From the NCBI RefSeq assembly GCF_900143005.1, contig NZ_FRCS01000023.1, positions 1-64,000 on the forward strand: 64,000 nucleotides of DNA. The letters are read 5' to 3'. A program made the translations under genes and the position numbers. Position 1 is the stretch's first letter; every line of letters begins with the position of its first letter. The DNA comes from Cryptosporangium aurantiacum. GTDB lineage: Bacteria > Actinomycetota > Actinomycetes > Mycobacteriales > Cryptosporangiaceae. Below the pieces are notes generated by a model. The model had not been told where the DNA came from. It did not search any database and worked only from the letters and a program-made list of their open reading frames with translations. Positions 33,037 to 40,728 of this stretch are shown piece after piece.

Positions 33037-34230
33037 ATGTCCGCCGCATCAACGCTGTCACCCCTGCTCGAGACGCTCTCGGATCAACTCTCCGCGCTGC
33101 GCCCCCGGATGGACGCGGTCAGCCGCGCGATCCACGCCCGCCCCGAGCTGAAGTTCGCCGAGTTCCACGCCCAGGCCGTCCTCGTCGACTGGCTCGCCGA
33201 GTCGGGCTTCGTCACCCGGGCACCGCACGGCGGCGTCGAGACCGCTTTCGCCGCCGTCCACACCGGTCGGTCACCGGGGCCGCGCATCGCGGTGCTCGCC
33301 GAGTACGACGCGCTGCCCGGTATCGGGCACGGCTGTGGGCACAACCTCATCGCGGCCGGTGCCGCTGCCGCCGCGATCGCGGTCGTGCGCGCGCTGCCCG
33401 ATCACCCGGGGACGGTCGAGGTCATCGGGACGCCGGGCGAGGAGATGGGAGGCGCGGGCAAGGTCCGCCTCGCAGAGGCTGGCGTCTTCGACGGTGTCGA
33501 CGCCGCGGTGATGTTCCATCCGGGTGATCACTCGTCGCTCGCACGCCCCGGCCTCGCGGCGGCCCACCTGCGGGTGGCCTTCACCGGAGTGAGCGCCCAC
33601 GCCGCGATCTCACCCTGGCTCGGTCGCAGCGCGCTCGCCGGTGCGCAACTGTTCCTGCAGGCAGTCGACGCGATGCGCCAGTTCGTTCCGCCGACCGCCC
33701 GCATCCACGGCGTCGTCGCCGACGGCGGGCAGGCACCGAACGTCGTACCGGCCGCCGCGGCGGTGGACCTCTACGTCCGGGACCGGACCGCGGCGTCGGT
33801 CGAGGAACTCGTCGGCCGGATACGGGACGCCGCTATCGGATCCGCGCTGGCCACCGGCACGTCGGCGACGGTCTCGGAGACCGGCCCGATGTACGCCGAG
33901 CGACGCAACAACATGGTGCTCGCCGGGCTGTTCGGCGAGGCGGTCCACGCACTGGGCGTGGACATCGGGCCGGGCAGCACGGACGGCCCGGCGGGCTCGT
34001 CCGACATCGGCAACCTGTCGGTGCTGCTGCCGGTCATCCACCCGTACATCCAGATCGCGGACGCAGGCACCCCCGGCCACTCCGAGGCCATGCGTGAGGC
34101 GGCGGCGATGCCGTTCGCTCACGACCGCACCCAGGTCGCGGCCGCCGGGCTGGCCCGGGTCGTCGCCGACCTGCTCACCGACCCGACCGTGCTGACGGCG
34201 GCGCGCGCCGAGTTCAGCGCGGGGCGGTGA
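33037..34230 (+). CDS. M20-family amidohydrolase / metallopeptidase
   Basis: A 397-residue enzyme of the M20D type. The metal site is in AEYDALPGIGHGCGHNLIAAG, the catalytic base Glu lies in GTPGEEMGGAGKV, and a further ligand His is in FHPGDHSSL. The dimerisation domain inserts at about 175-290 (AFTGVSAHAAISPW). Members cleave amide bonds, for example of N-acyl amino acids or p-aminobenzoyl-glutamate; substrate unknown. GAGGAG precedes ATG 33037. Confidence 0.93.
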   Translation: MSAASTLSPLLETLSDQLSALRPRMDAVSRAIHARPELKFAEFHAQAVLVDWLAESGFVTRAPHGGVETAFAAVHTGRSPGPRIAVLAEYDALPGIGHGCGHNLIAAGAAAAAIAVVRALPDHPGTVEVIGTPGEEMGGAGKVRLAEAGVFDGVDAAVMFHPGDHSSLARPGLAAAHLRVAFTGVSAHAAISPWLGRSALAGAQLFLQAVDAMRQFVPPTARIHGVVADGGQAPNVVPAAAAVDLYVRDRTAASVEELVGRIRDAAIGSALATGTSATVSETGPMYAERRNNMVLAGLFGEAVHALGVDIGPGSTDGPAGSSDIGNLSVLLPVIHPYIQIADAGTPGHSEAMREAAAMPFAHDRTQVAAAGLARVVADLLTDPTVLTAARAEFSAGR

Positions 34231-34257
34231 GCGGCGGACGACCGTACACTCCCGGCC

Positions 34258-35313
34258 ATGTCGGTCGTAATACTCCTGGAAGGAGTCGACTCCGACCGGT
34301 TCACCGTCACCGTGGCGCCGCTCGCCGAGCTCGCGGCCAGCCTGCATGCGCTGACCGAGCGCTCGCACCACACCGATCACGCCGAATGGGCCGACGGCGT
34401 GCTGCGCACCGCGTCGGCGGAGTTCCGCGCCGACCTGAAGCGGTTCTCGCCGCTGTGGACCGCTCTGCGCTGGCGGGTCTTCTACCCGGGAATCGAACCG
34501 CTGCCGACGCTCGACGTCGACCGATTCGCCGAGCTCACCGCGTACGCCTGCGCCAGCGGCTACCACGGTTTCCGGTTCGCGAACCTCCGGCACGATCCCG
34601 CTCAGGCCACGGCTCTCCGGCAGGCGGCGGCCCGGCTCCCCGATCCCCATCTCCGCCTCGCCGAGGACCTGCTCCGAGATCCCGAAGCACTCCGCGCGGA
34701 CCTCGTCGGCTTCCTCGGCAGCTGCCGCCGGGCGTTCTTCGACGAGCTGTGGGCCGCACACGAACCGCTGCTCGCCCGCGCGGCCGACCACCTGCGGCGA
34801 CGACTCGCCGACCAGGGTCCGGCCGACGCACTGCTCTCGCTCAGCCCGTCCAGCGCCCGGCTCGCCACCCCGTCGACCGGACCGACGCGGGTCATCTTCG
34901 ACAAGGTGCACCACGCGGTGATCGCGCCTGCCCGCACGCCGGTCTTCCTGATCCCCAGCCGGTTCGGCGCACCGCACCTGCTGGTGAAGAACGAACCCGG
35001 GCTGCCGCCGGTCCTGCACTACCCGGTCGAGCCGGCGGACGTCGGGGTCACGCTGGCTCGCAGCCGCCTGCTGGCGTTGACCGACCCCCGCCGGGTCCGG
35101 CTGTGCCGGCTCATCGCCCGGCAGGCCATGACCACCGCCGACCTCGCCGACCGGTTGCAGATGACGCGCCCGCAGGTCTCCCGTCACCTCCGTGTGCTCC
35201 GTGACCTCGGCCTGGCCGACGTCGAACGGCACGGCCGTCAGGTTCACTACCGGCTCGACCTCGCCGCCGTCGAACGCATCGGACGCGACGCGTCGGTGGC
35301 CCTGCAGTACTGA
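34258..35313 (+). CDS. ArsR-family regulator with DUF5937-type N-terminal domain
   Basis: A 351-residue protein. Residues 1-260 form a large all-alpha or mixed domain (AELAASLHALTERSHHTDHAEW, then VFLIPSRFGAPHLLVKN) known from actinobacterial DUF5937 proteins. Residues about 265-350 are a winged helix (LTDPRRVRLCRLIARQAMTTADLADRLQMTRPQVSRHLRVLRDLG, wing with GRQVHYRL). There is no ribosome site; TACACT at 34245-34250 lies 7 bases before ATG 34258, so the message may be leaderless. The ligand is unknown. Confidence 0.9.
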   Translation: MSVVILLEGVDSDRFTVTVAPLAELAASLHALTERSHHTDHAEWADGVLRTASAEFRADLKRFSPLWTALRWRVFYPGIEPLPTLDVDRFAELTAYACASGYHGFRFANLRHDPAQATALRQAAARLPDPHLRLAEDLLRDPEALRADLVGFLGSCRRAFFDELWAAHEPLLARAADHLRRRLADQGPADALLSLSPSSARLATPSTGPTRVIFDKVHHAVIAPARTPVFLIPSRFGAPHLLVKNEPGLPPVLHYPVEPADVGVTLARSRLLALTDPRRVRLCRLIARQAMTTADLADRLQMTRPQVSRHLRVLRDLGLADVERHGRQVHYRLDLAAVERIGRDASVALQY

Positions 35314-35328
35314 AGATGGTCAGGTGCC

Positions 35329-35355
35329 TGTGACAAGCTCTGGCGCGTTGTCACA
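35329..35355. promoter_or_regulatory. TGTGACAA/TTGTCACA inverted repeat upstream of ltrA
   Basis: TGTGACAA (35329-35336) and TTGTCACA (35348-35355) form a perfect 8-bp inverted repeat separated by 11 bases. The right arm contains the -35 of the proposed ECF41 promoter, so a regulator bound here could compete with polymerase; alternatively, only the right arm matters. It lies directly after the DUF5937 ArsR gene, whose product is a candidate binder. Confidence 0.5.
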
Positions 35356-35375
35356 ACGTGAGCGCCTGTCCGGTC
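35349..35375 (+). promoter_or_regulatory. Candidate ECF41 (SigJ) promoter of ltrA
   Basis: TGTCACA (35349-35355), 15 bases, CGGTC (35371-35375). From memory the ECF41 consensus is TGTCACA, about 16 bases, CGTC. The same arrangement with identical spacing occurs at 37604-37630. A start near 35381 gives a leader of about 29 bases with a strong GAGGAGGGA site. Confidence 0.55.
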
Positions 35376-35409
35376 GAAGGAGCTGCACCCCGAACGAGGA
35401 GGGACGTCC

Positions 35410-36630
35410 TTGACCACCACACCCCCGGACCGGGCCAGAGCCGGCCGGCCCTGGCGGTCGCCGGTCGTCGGCCGCGACCCCAACGAGACACACCGCGCTT
35501 CGACGCCGCTCGAGCTGCTGTTCGACCTGTGCTTCGTGGTGGCGGTGGCCTCGGCAGCCGCCGAGCTGCACCACGCGGTGGCCGAGGCGCACTTCGGGCT
35601 CGAGATCCTCAGCTACCTGATGGTGTTCTTCGCGATCTGGTGGGCGTGGATGAACTTCACCTGGTACGCGTCCGCCTACGACGTCGACGACGTGCCGCAC
35701 CGCCTGCTCACGCTGGTGTCGATCGCCGGTGTCCTGGTGTTGGCCGCGGGTGTCCCGCAGGCGTTCGAGCACGGTGACTTCGGGGTCGTGACGCTGGGTT
35801 ACGTGATCATGCGGCTGGGCATGATCGGGCACTGGCTCCGGGTAGCGGCCGACTCCCCGACGTTCCGCCGCACCGCGCTGCGTTACGTCGCCGGTCTGAC
35901 CGTGGTCCAGGTCGGCTGGATCCTCCGGCTCCTGCTTCCCGACCCGTGGGGCCTCGTCGCGCTGCCGGTGCTGGTGGCGGCCGAGCTCGTCGTGCCGGTC
36001 TGGGCCGAACGAACCGGCGAAACGACCTGGCACCCCGGCCACATCGCCGAGCGTTACGGGCTGTTCACGCTGCTGGTGCTGGGCGAGGGCATCCTCGGCG
36101 CGACGATCACCGTGCAGTCGGCGATCTCCGAGAACGGCGTCTCCGCGAGCCTGCTCTGCATCGCCGCGGCCGGGCTGCTGGTGATCTTCGGGCTCTGGTG
36201 GTCGTACTTCAAACGACCGGCCGAGATCGGGTTGCGGATCTCACCGCGCGCCTCGTTCCGCTGGGGTTACGCCCACTATGTGGTGTTCGCCGCGCTCGCG
36301 GCCGTCGGTGCGGGCATCCAGGTCGTCGCCGACACCGACGCCCACCACGCGCACCTGGGTCCGGTCGGCGCGGCGTTCGCGCTCGCGGTTCCGGTGGCGG
36401 CGGTGCTCGTCACGATCGGTCTGCTGCAGAGCTGGCTCGACCCGTCCCGCTCGTACCTGCTGCGGTTCAGCGGGGCGGCGCTGCTGGTGCTGCTCGCGGC
36501 CGCGACCACGTGGCTCGGTGTGCCGCTGGCGGCCGCGGTGCTGTTGGAGGCGGCTGCGGTGTGCGCCTTGATCGGCGTCGATCTGCTCGACGCACGCCGT
36601 CTCGTCGCCGCACCCGCCGAGACCATCTGA
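35410..36630 (+). CDS. ltrA: Low-temperature-requirement-A-like membrane protein
   Basis: A 406-residue protein with about 12 hydrophobic helices and the LtrA pattern: ASTPLELLFDLCFVVAVASAAAELHH, IWWAWMNFTWYASAYDVDDVPHR, WHPGHIAERYGLFTLLVLGEGILG and WWSYFKRPAEIGL. The family is broad and its biochemical role is unsettled. TTG 35410 with GAGGAGGGA upstream gives the expected N-terminus. It is followed 81 bp later by the ECF41 sigma gene, and a matching ECF41 promoter precedes it. Confidence 0.9.
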   Translation: MTTTPPDRARAGRPWRSPVVGRDPNETHRASTPLELLFDLCFVVAVASAAAELHHAVAEAHFGLEILSYLMVFFAIWWAWMNFTWYASAYDVDDVPHRLLTLVSIAGVLVLAAGVPQAFEHGDFGVVTLGYVIMRLGMIGHWLRVAADSPTFRRTALRYVAGLTVVQVGWILRLLLPDPWGLVALPVLVAAELVVPVWAERTGETTWHPGHIAERYGLFTLLVLGEGILGATITVQSAISENGVSASLLCIAAAGLLVIFGLWWSYFKRPAEIGLRISPRASFRWGYAHYVVFAALAAVGAGIQVVADTDAHHAHLGPVGAAFALAVPVAAVLVTIGLLQSWLDPSRSYLLRFSGAALLVLLAAATTWLGVPLAAAVLLEAAAVCALIGVDLLDARRLVAAPAETI

Positions 36631-36711
36631 ATCGAGCACACCGTGGGCGTGGGCAGCCTGCCGGGACACGATTACGCTCGGCAGGCAGCACGGCGAACAT
36701 GGAGGCCAGGG

Positions 36712-37602
36712 GTGGCGGATTCGGATGTGGACGACCTCGAGGACGCCGTAGCGGTCTTCACCAGCGTTCGGCCGCGCCTATTCGGGATCGCGTACCGCAT
36801 GCTCAGCAGCGCCAGCGAGGCTGAGGATCTAGTGCAGGACGTCTGGTTGCGCTGGCAGACGTGTGACCGCGCCGCGGTGATCAACCCGGCCGCGTTCCTC
36901 GCGACGACGACGACCCGGCTGGCGATCAACGCGCTCCAGTCGGCACGGGTGCGGCGCGAGACGTACATCGGGCCGTGGCTCCCCGAACCCGTCGACACCA
37001 GCGCCGACCCGTATCTGGGCGCCGAGCGCGCCGAGGCGCTGGAGTTCGCGACGCTACTGCTGATGGAGAAGCTCTCGCCCAACGAGCGCGCCGCGTACGT
37101 GCTGCGGGAAGCGTTCGACTACCCGTACGCGCAGATCGCCGAGATCCTGCACGCGAGCGAGCCTTCGGTGCGTCAGCTGGTCAGCAGGGCTCGTAAGCAC
37201 CTCACGCAGGAGCGCAGGGCCCCGGCGACGGCGACCACGCAGCGCGAGCTCCTGAAGACGTTCCTCGCGGCCGCCAAGTCCGGCGACATGACCGCGCTGG
37301 AGCAGCTGTTCTCGTCCGACGTGCGGAGCCTGTCTGACGGCAACGGCAAGGTGCGGGTCGCCCGGGCACCGGTTGTGGGCGTCGCGCGGGTGGCGAGGTT
37401 CCTGACCGCGATCTCCGACTGGTTCTGGGACGGCGTCGACCTGGACTGGGTGAACGCGAACGGGCAGACGATCCTGGTGGTCCGCCACGACGGTGCGGTG
37501 CGCTGCGTGCTCACGATCGGCGCGACGGCCGAAGGCATCGACCACATCCTGTGGATGTTCAACCCGGCCAAGATCGCCGCGTTGTCCGCTGCGGAAGGTT
37601 AG
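36712..37602 (+). CDS. sigJ: ECF41-type sigma factor (SigJ-like) with fused SnoaL-like regulatory domain
   Basis: A 296-residue sigma factor. Region 2 is at about residues 12-78 (FTSVRPRLFGIAYRMLSSASEAEDLVQDVWLRW), the ECF41 linker is GPWLPEPV (about 86-93), and region 4 is at about 115-165 (LSPNERAAYVLREAFDYPYAQIAEILHASEPSVRQLVSRARKHL; each stretch quoted for its key positions). A C-terminal SnoaL_2-like domain (about 180-295) has SDGNGKVRVARAPVVGVARVARF and ends FNPAKIAAL, a variant of the family's NPDKL motif that in other ECF41 proteins modulates activity. GTG 36712 has GGAGG upstream. No anti-sigma gene is present, as usual for ECF41. Confidence 0.93.
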   Translation: MADSDVDDLEDAVAVFTSVRPRLFGIAYRMLSSASEAEDLVQDVWLRWQTCDRAAVINPAAFLATTTTRLAINALQSARVRRETYIGPWLPEPVDTSADPYLGAERAEALEFATLLLMEKLSPNERAAYVLREAFDYPYAQIAEILHASEPSVRQLVSRARKHLTQERRAPATATTQRELLKTFLAAAKSGDMTALEQLFSSDVRSLSDGNGKVRVARAPVVGVARVARFLTAISDWFWDGVDLDWVNANGQTILVVRHDGAVRCVLTIGATAEGIDHILWMFNPAKIAALSAAEG

Positions 37603-37603
37603 A

Positions 37604-37630
37604 CGTCACAGATCCGCGTGGTACTCGGTC
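37604..37630 (+). promoter_or_regulatory. Candidate ECF41 promoter of the free-standing regulatory domain
   Basis: CGTCACA (37604-37610), 15 bases, CGGTC (37626-37630). Spacing and -10 are identical to the site before ltrA, and the -35 differs at one base. It begins one base after the sigma-factor stop. A start near 37636 would give a leader of about 28 bases before GTG 37664. Confidence 0.5.
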
Positions 37631-37663
37631 CTAGCTAGCTACTGCGAGGAAGACCGAGGCCCC

Positions 37664-38062
37664 GTGTTCGACGACGATGACGACGCCGTTCGCCGGTTCG
37701 CCGCAGCCTGCCGGCTGGGCACCGGCGCCGCGCTGCGGGCGGCGCTGTACGCCGACGCCGTCGCGGTGTGCGACAGCGGGGGCGGTGCTCCCGCCGCGCT
37801 CGGGCCGGTGTCCGGTGCGGACGACGTCGCCGAGCTGGTCGCGGCACTGCTGTGCGGGCAGCCGGACACCGAGATGACCGTCGAGGCCGTCAACGGACAG
37901 GCCGGGTTGGCCCTGTGGCGCGGCAACCGGGCGCTCGCCGTGGTCGCGGTCCGGACGATCGACGCGACGGTCGCCGCGCTCTGGATCGTCCTCAACCCTG
38001 ACAAGCTACGCGGTTGGCAACGCAGAAAGGGCCCCCGCGCGGGAGCCCTCTCCGAGGAGTAG
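37664..38062 (+). CDS. Free-standing SnoaL-like protein resembling the ECF41 C-terminal domain
   Basis: A 132-residue protein from GTG 37664. Its body matches the SnoaL-like part of SigJ proteins: LRAALYADAVAVCDSGGGAP, GADDVAELVAALL, VNGQAGLALWRGNRALAVV and the terminal WIVLNPDKLRGW with the intact NPDKL motif, which the neighbouring sigma factor has as NPAKI. No sigma regions are present. It is separated from the sigma gene by 61 bp holding its own ECF41-like promoter. It could act in trans on the sigma factor or bind the same ligand; this is inference. Confidence 0.78.
   Translation: MFDDDDDAVRRFAAACRLGTGAALRAALYADAVAVCDSGGGAPAALGPVSGADDVAELVAALLCGQPDTEMTVEAVNGQAGLALWRGNRALAVVAVRTIDATVAALWIVLNPDKLRGWQRRKGPRAGALSEE
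38028..38049 (+). terminator. Hairpin overlapping the 3' end of the SnoaL-like gene
   Basis: AGGGCCCCCGCGCGGGAGCCCT folds into a 9-bp stem with one mismatch and a CGCG loop, within the last codons of the gene. It probably ends the ltrA-sigJ transcript and may also stop the convergent MFS transcript, whose stop is 18 bp downstream. Confidence 0.6.
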
Positions 38063-38066
38063 CGCG

Positions 38067-39497
38067 TCAGCCGACGGGGGCGGGCACGGTCTCGGCGTCC
38101 TGCGGGATCGCCCGGTCACGTGCCGGCTGGCGGAGCAGGACGGCGGCGACGGTGAACGCCGCGACGAGCAGCCCGGCCCCGACCGCGTAAGCCAGGTGGT
38201 AACCGCCGGTGAGCGCCGCGGGAAGGCTCTGCCCGGCGTCCGACAGAGACTCGGTGCGGGAGGCGGCCAACGTCGACAGAAGCGCGACACCGAGCGCCAT
38301 ACCGATCTGCTGCGTGGTGTTGAACAGGCCGGACGCCAGTCCGGCGTCGTCCGCCTTCGCCCCCGACATGCCCAGCGTGGTCAGCGCGGGCAGCGCGAGC
38401 CCGAAACCGCTCGCCAGGAACATCAGCGGCAGCAGGTCGGTGACGTAGTTCGCCTCCACCGGGACGCGCACCAGCAGCAGGAACATGCCGGTCAGCAGGG
38501 TCAGCCCGGCCAGCAGGACGGTCCGCTCGCCGAACCGGGCGTTGAGCCGGGTCGCGACGCCGAGCGAGACCGCACCGATCGTGAGCGCGGCGGGCAACAT
38601 CGCCAAGCCGGTCTCGAGGGCGTCGTAACCGAGGACCTTCTGCAGGTAGAGGGCGGTGAGAATCTGGAACGCGAACAGCGCGGCGACCATCAGGACCTGG
38701 ACCAGGTTGGCCGCGGAAACGCTGCGCGACCGGAAGATGTGCAGCGGCATGAGGGGGTTCCGCGCGGTGGCCTGGCGCACCAGGAACCCGGCGAGCAGCA
38801 CCACGGCGAGCGCCCCGAACAGCGCGGCGTTGCGGCCGTCGGACTCGATCGTGACGACCGCGTAGATGCCCGCCATCAGGCCACCGGTGACCAGCACCGC
38901 GCCGAGGACGTCCGCACCGGCTGCCAGGCCCAGACCACGGTCGGCGGGCAGCACCGGCACCGCGACCGCGATCGCCGCGATACCGATCGGGATGTTGATC
39001 AGGAAGATCCAGTGCCAGTTCAGCGCGTCGGTCAGGACGCCGCCGAGCACCTGCCCGATCGAGGCGCCCGCGGCACCGGTGAAGCTGAAGACCGCGATGG
39101 CCTTCGCGCGCTCCTTCGATTCGGTGAACAGCGTGACCAGGATGCCGAGGCTCACCGCCGCGCTCATCGCGCTGCCGACACCCTGTAAGAAGCGCGCGAC
39201 GATCAGCACGGTCGGCGAGTTCGCCGCACCGGCCAGCAGCGACGCCAGCGTGAAGACGGCAGTCCCGATCAGGAACATCCGCTTGCGGCCGATCAGGTCG
39301 CCCAGCCGGCCGGCCAGGAGAAGCAGGCTGCCGAACGCGATCAGGTACGCGTTCACCACCCAACTGAGCCCGGCCGGTGAGAGGCCGAGGTCGTCCTGCA
39401 TGGCGGGCATCGCGACGGTGACGATGCTGCCGTCGAGAACGCTCATCAACAGGCCGGTGGCGATGACGCCGAGTGCGATCCAACGAACGCGAGACAT
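38067..39497 (-). CDS. MFS multidrug exporter, DHA2 (14-TM) type
   Basis: A 476-residue transporter with about 14 helices. The N-terminus has TGLLMSVLDGSIVTVAMPAMQDDLGLSPAGLSWVVNAYL split around the D1 motif; motif A is GRLGDLIGRKRMF, motif B is in ARFLQGVGSAMSAA, and motif C is in GAAGASIGQVLGG. It is typical of EmrB/QacA-type exporters. It lies 79 bp downstream of a MarR repressor gene on the same strand; MarR-MFS pairs of this kind usually export toxic aromatic compounds or antibiotics. The substrate is unknown. Confidence 0.93.
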   Translation of the reverse strand: MSRVRWIALGVIATGLLMSVLDGSIVTVAMPAMQDDLGLSPAGLSWVVNAYLIAFGSLLLLAGRLGDLIGRKRMFLIGTAVFTLASLLAGAANSPTVLIVARFLQGVGSAMSAAVSLGILVTLFTESKERAKAIAVFSFTGAAGASIGQVLGGVLTDALNWHWIFLINIPIGIAAIAVAVPVLPADRGLGLAAGADVLGAVLVTGGLMAGIYAVVTIESDGRNAALFGALAVVLLAGFLVRQATARNPLMPLHIFRSRSVSAANLVQVLMVAALFAFQILTALYLQKVLGYDALETGLAMLPAALTIGAVSLGVATRLNARFGERTVLLAGLTLLTGMFLLLVRVPVEANYVTDLLPLMFLASGFGLALPALTTLGMSGAKADDAGLASGLFNTTQQIGMALGVALLSTLAASRTESLSDAGQSLPAALTGGYHLAYAVGAGLLVAAFTVAAVLLRQPARDRAIPQDAETVPAPVG

Positions 39498-39547
39498 GGA
39501 GTCCTCCAGTCGAGATGCCGACGTGAAGGACAGTAGCAGATAGTTTC

Positions 39548-39574
39548 GTTGCGGACGATATTGTTACGGACGAT
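39548..39574. promoter_or_regulatory. Two direct repeats GTTRCGGACGAT between MarR and MFS genes
   Basis: GTTGCGGACGAT (39548-39559) and GTTACGGACGAT (39563-39574) have a 15-bp period. A related GTTACAGATGAT begins at 40080, just upstream of the MarR gene. They may be regulator sites for the MarR protein or the response regulator nearby, although MarR sites are usually palindromic. Confidence 0.4.
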
Positions 39575-39576
39575 CC

Positions 39577-40056
39577 TTATTGACGAGCCCGCCGGGCCGG
39601 CCTGGCCGCCTCCACCGGCTCGGCGAGGTGTCCGGTCACCAACCGGTCCAGGGCACGCAGCAGGACTTCCCGCTCGTCGTCGGGCAGGCTGGCCAGCGCG
39701 TCGGCGTGCACGCGGTCAACGATCTCCTGGCTCTGACGCGCGACCTCGGCACCCTTCTCGGTGACCGCGATGATCCGAGCGCGCCGGTCGGTGCTGGACG
39801 GACGGCGTTCGGCGAGCCCGGCCTTCTGGAGCGCGTCGACGGTCACGACCATCGTCGTTTTGTCCATGTCGCCGAGCTCGGCCAGCTGGATCTGCGTCCG
39901 CTCCTCCTCCAGCGCGTGGACGAGGACGCAGTGCATCCGCGCGGTCAGCCCGATCTCGCCCAGCGCTGCGGCCATCCGGGTCCGCAGGACGTGGCTGGTG
40001 CGGTCGAGCAGGAAGGAGAGGTCCGGGCTCGTACGGTTGGGCGCCATCGCAGTCAT
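39577..40056 (-). CDS. MarR-family transcriptional regulator
   Basis: A 159-residue winged helix: LLDRTSHVLRTRMAAAL, LTARMHCVLVHALEEER, the recognition segment LAELGDMDKTTMVVTVDALQKAGLAERR and the wing SSTDRRARIIAVTEKG. Start ATG 40056 has GAAGG too close, so ATG 40047 with spacing of about 10 is equally likely. It lies 24 bp after the response-regulator gene and 79 bp before the MFS gene on the same strand, and probably represses the exporter. Confidence 0.93.
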   Translation of the reverse strand: MTAMAPNRTSPDLSFLLDRTSHVLRTRMAAALGEIGLTARMHCVLVHALEEERTQIQLAELGDMDKTTMVVTVDALQKAGLAERRPSSTDRRARIIAVTEKGAEVARQSQEIVDRVHADALASLPDDEREVLLRALDRLVTGHLAEPVEAARPARRARQ

Positions 40057-40080
40057 ACCTTCAGAGTACGACTGGTTCCG

Positions 40081-40728
40081 TTACAGATGATCCAGATACC
40101 GCAGCACAGCGGTGACCCGCCGGTCGTTCTGGTCGTCCGGTGGCAGGTCGAGCTTCGCGAAGATACTGCGGATGTGCTTGTGCACCGCGCCCTCGGTGAC
40201 GACGAGACGCTCGGCGATCGCGGTGTTGCCCAGCCCCTCCGCCATCAGCGCGAGCACGTCCCGCTCGCGCGGGCTGAGCCGCTCCAGCCGCGGGTCGGTG
40301 CGGGTCCGGACCAGCAGCTGGGTGACGACATCCGGGTCGATCGCGGTGCCGCCGTCCGCCACCCGGCGGAGGGCGTCGAGGAACTGCTCGACCCGACCGA
40401 CCCGCTCCTTCAGCAGGTAACCGAGGCCGGCGCTGCCGCCGGCCAGCAGCTCGGTCGCGAACGCCTGCTCGACGTACGCCGACAACACCAGAATGGCCAG
40501 CCCCGGATGGCGACGGCGGGCCTCGACTGCGGCCTTGATCCCCTCGTCGGTGTGCGTCGGGGGCATTCGGACGTCGACCAGCGCGACGTCCGGACGATGG
40601 GTGTCGACGGCGGCCAGCAGTTCGTCCGCGGTGCCAGCGGTGGCCACCACGTCCAGCCCCTCGGCTTTCAGCAGCAGGGCGAGCCCCTCGCGCAGCAGGG
40701 CGTCGTCCTCACCGATCACGATCCGCAC
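40081..40728 (-). CDS. NarL/LuxR-type response regulator
   Basis: A 215-residue regulator. The receiver has GEDDALLREGLALLL, phospho-acceptor Asp in VALVDVRMPPTHTDEG and Lys in YLLKERVG. The LuxR helix-turn-helix is LSPRERDVLALMAEGLGNTAIAERL with a long recognition helix. GTG 40728 overlaps the kinase 3' end by 13 nt. It is the partner of the kinase at 40716-41981 and is closely related in sequence to the regulator at 11170-11835. Confidence 0.95.
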   Translation of the reverse strand: MRIVIGEDDALLREGLALLLKAEGLDVVATAGTADELLAAVDTHRPDVALVDVRMPPTHTDEGIKAAVEARRRHPGLAILVLSAYVEQAFATELLAGGSAGLGYLLKERVGRVEQFLDALRRVADGGTAIDPDVVTQLLVRTRTDPRLERLSPRERDVLALMAEGLGNTAIAERLVVTEGAVHKHIRSIFAKLDLPPDDQNDRRVTAVLRYLDHL

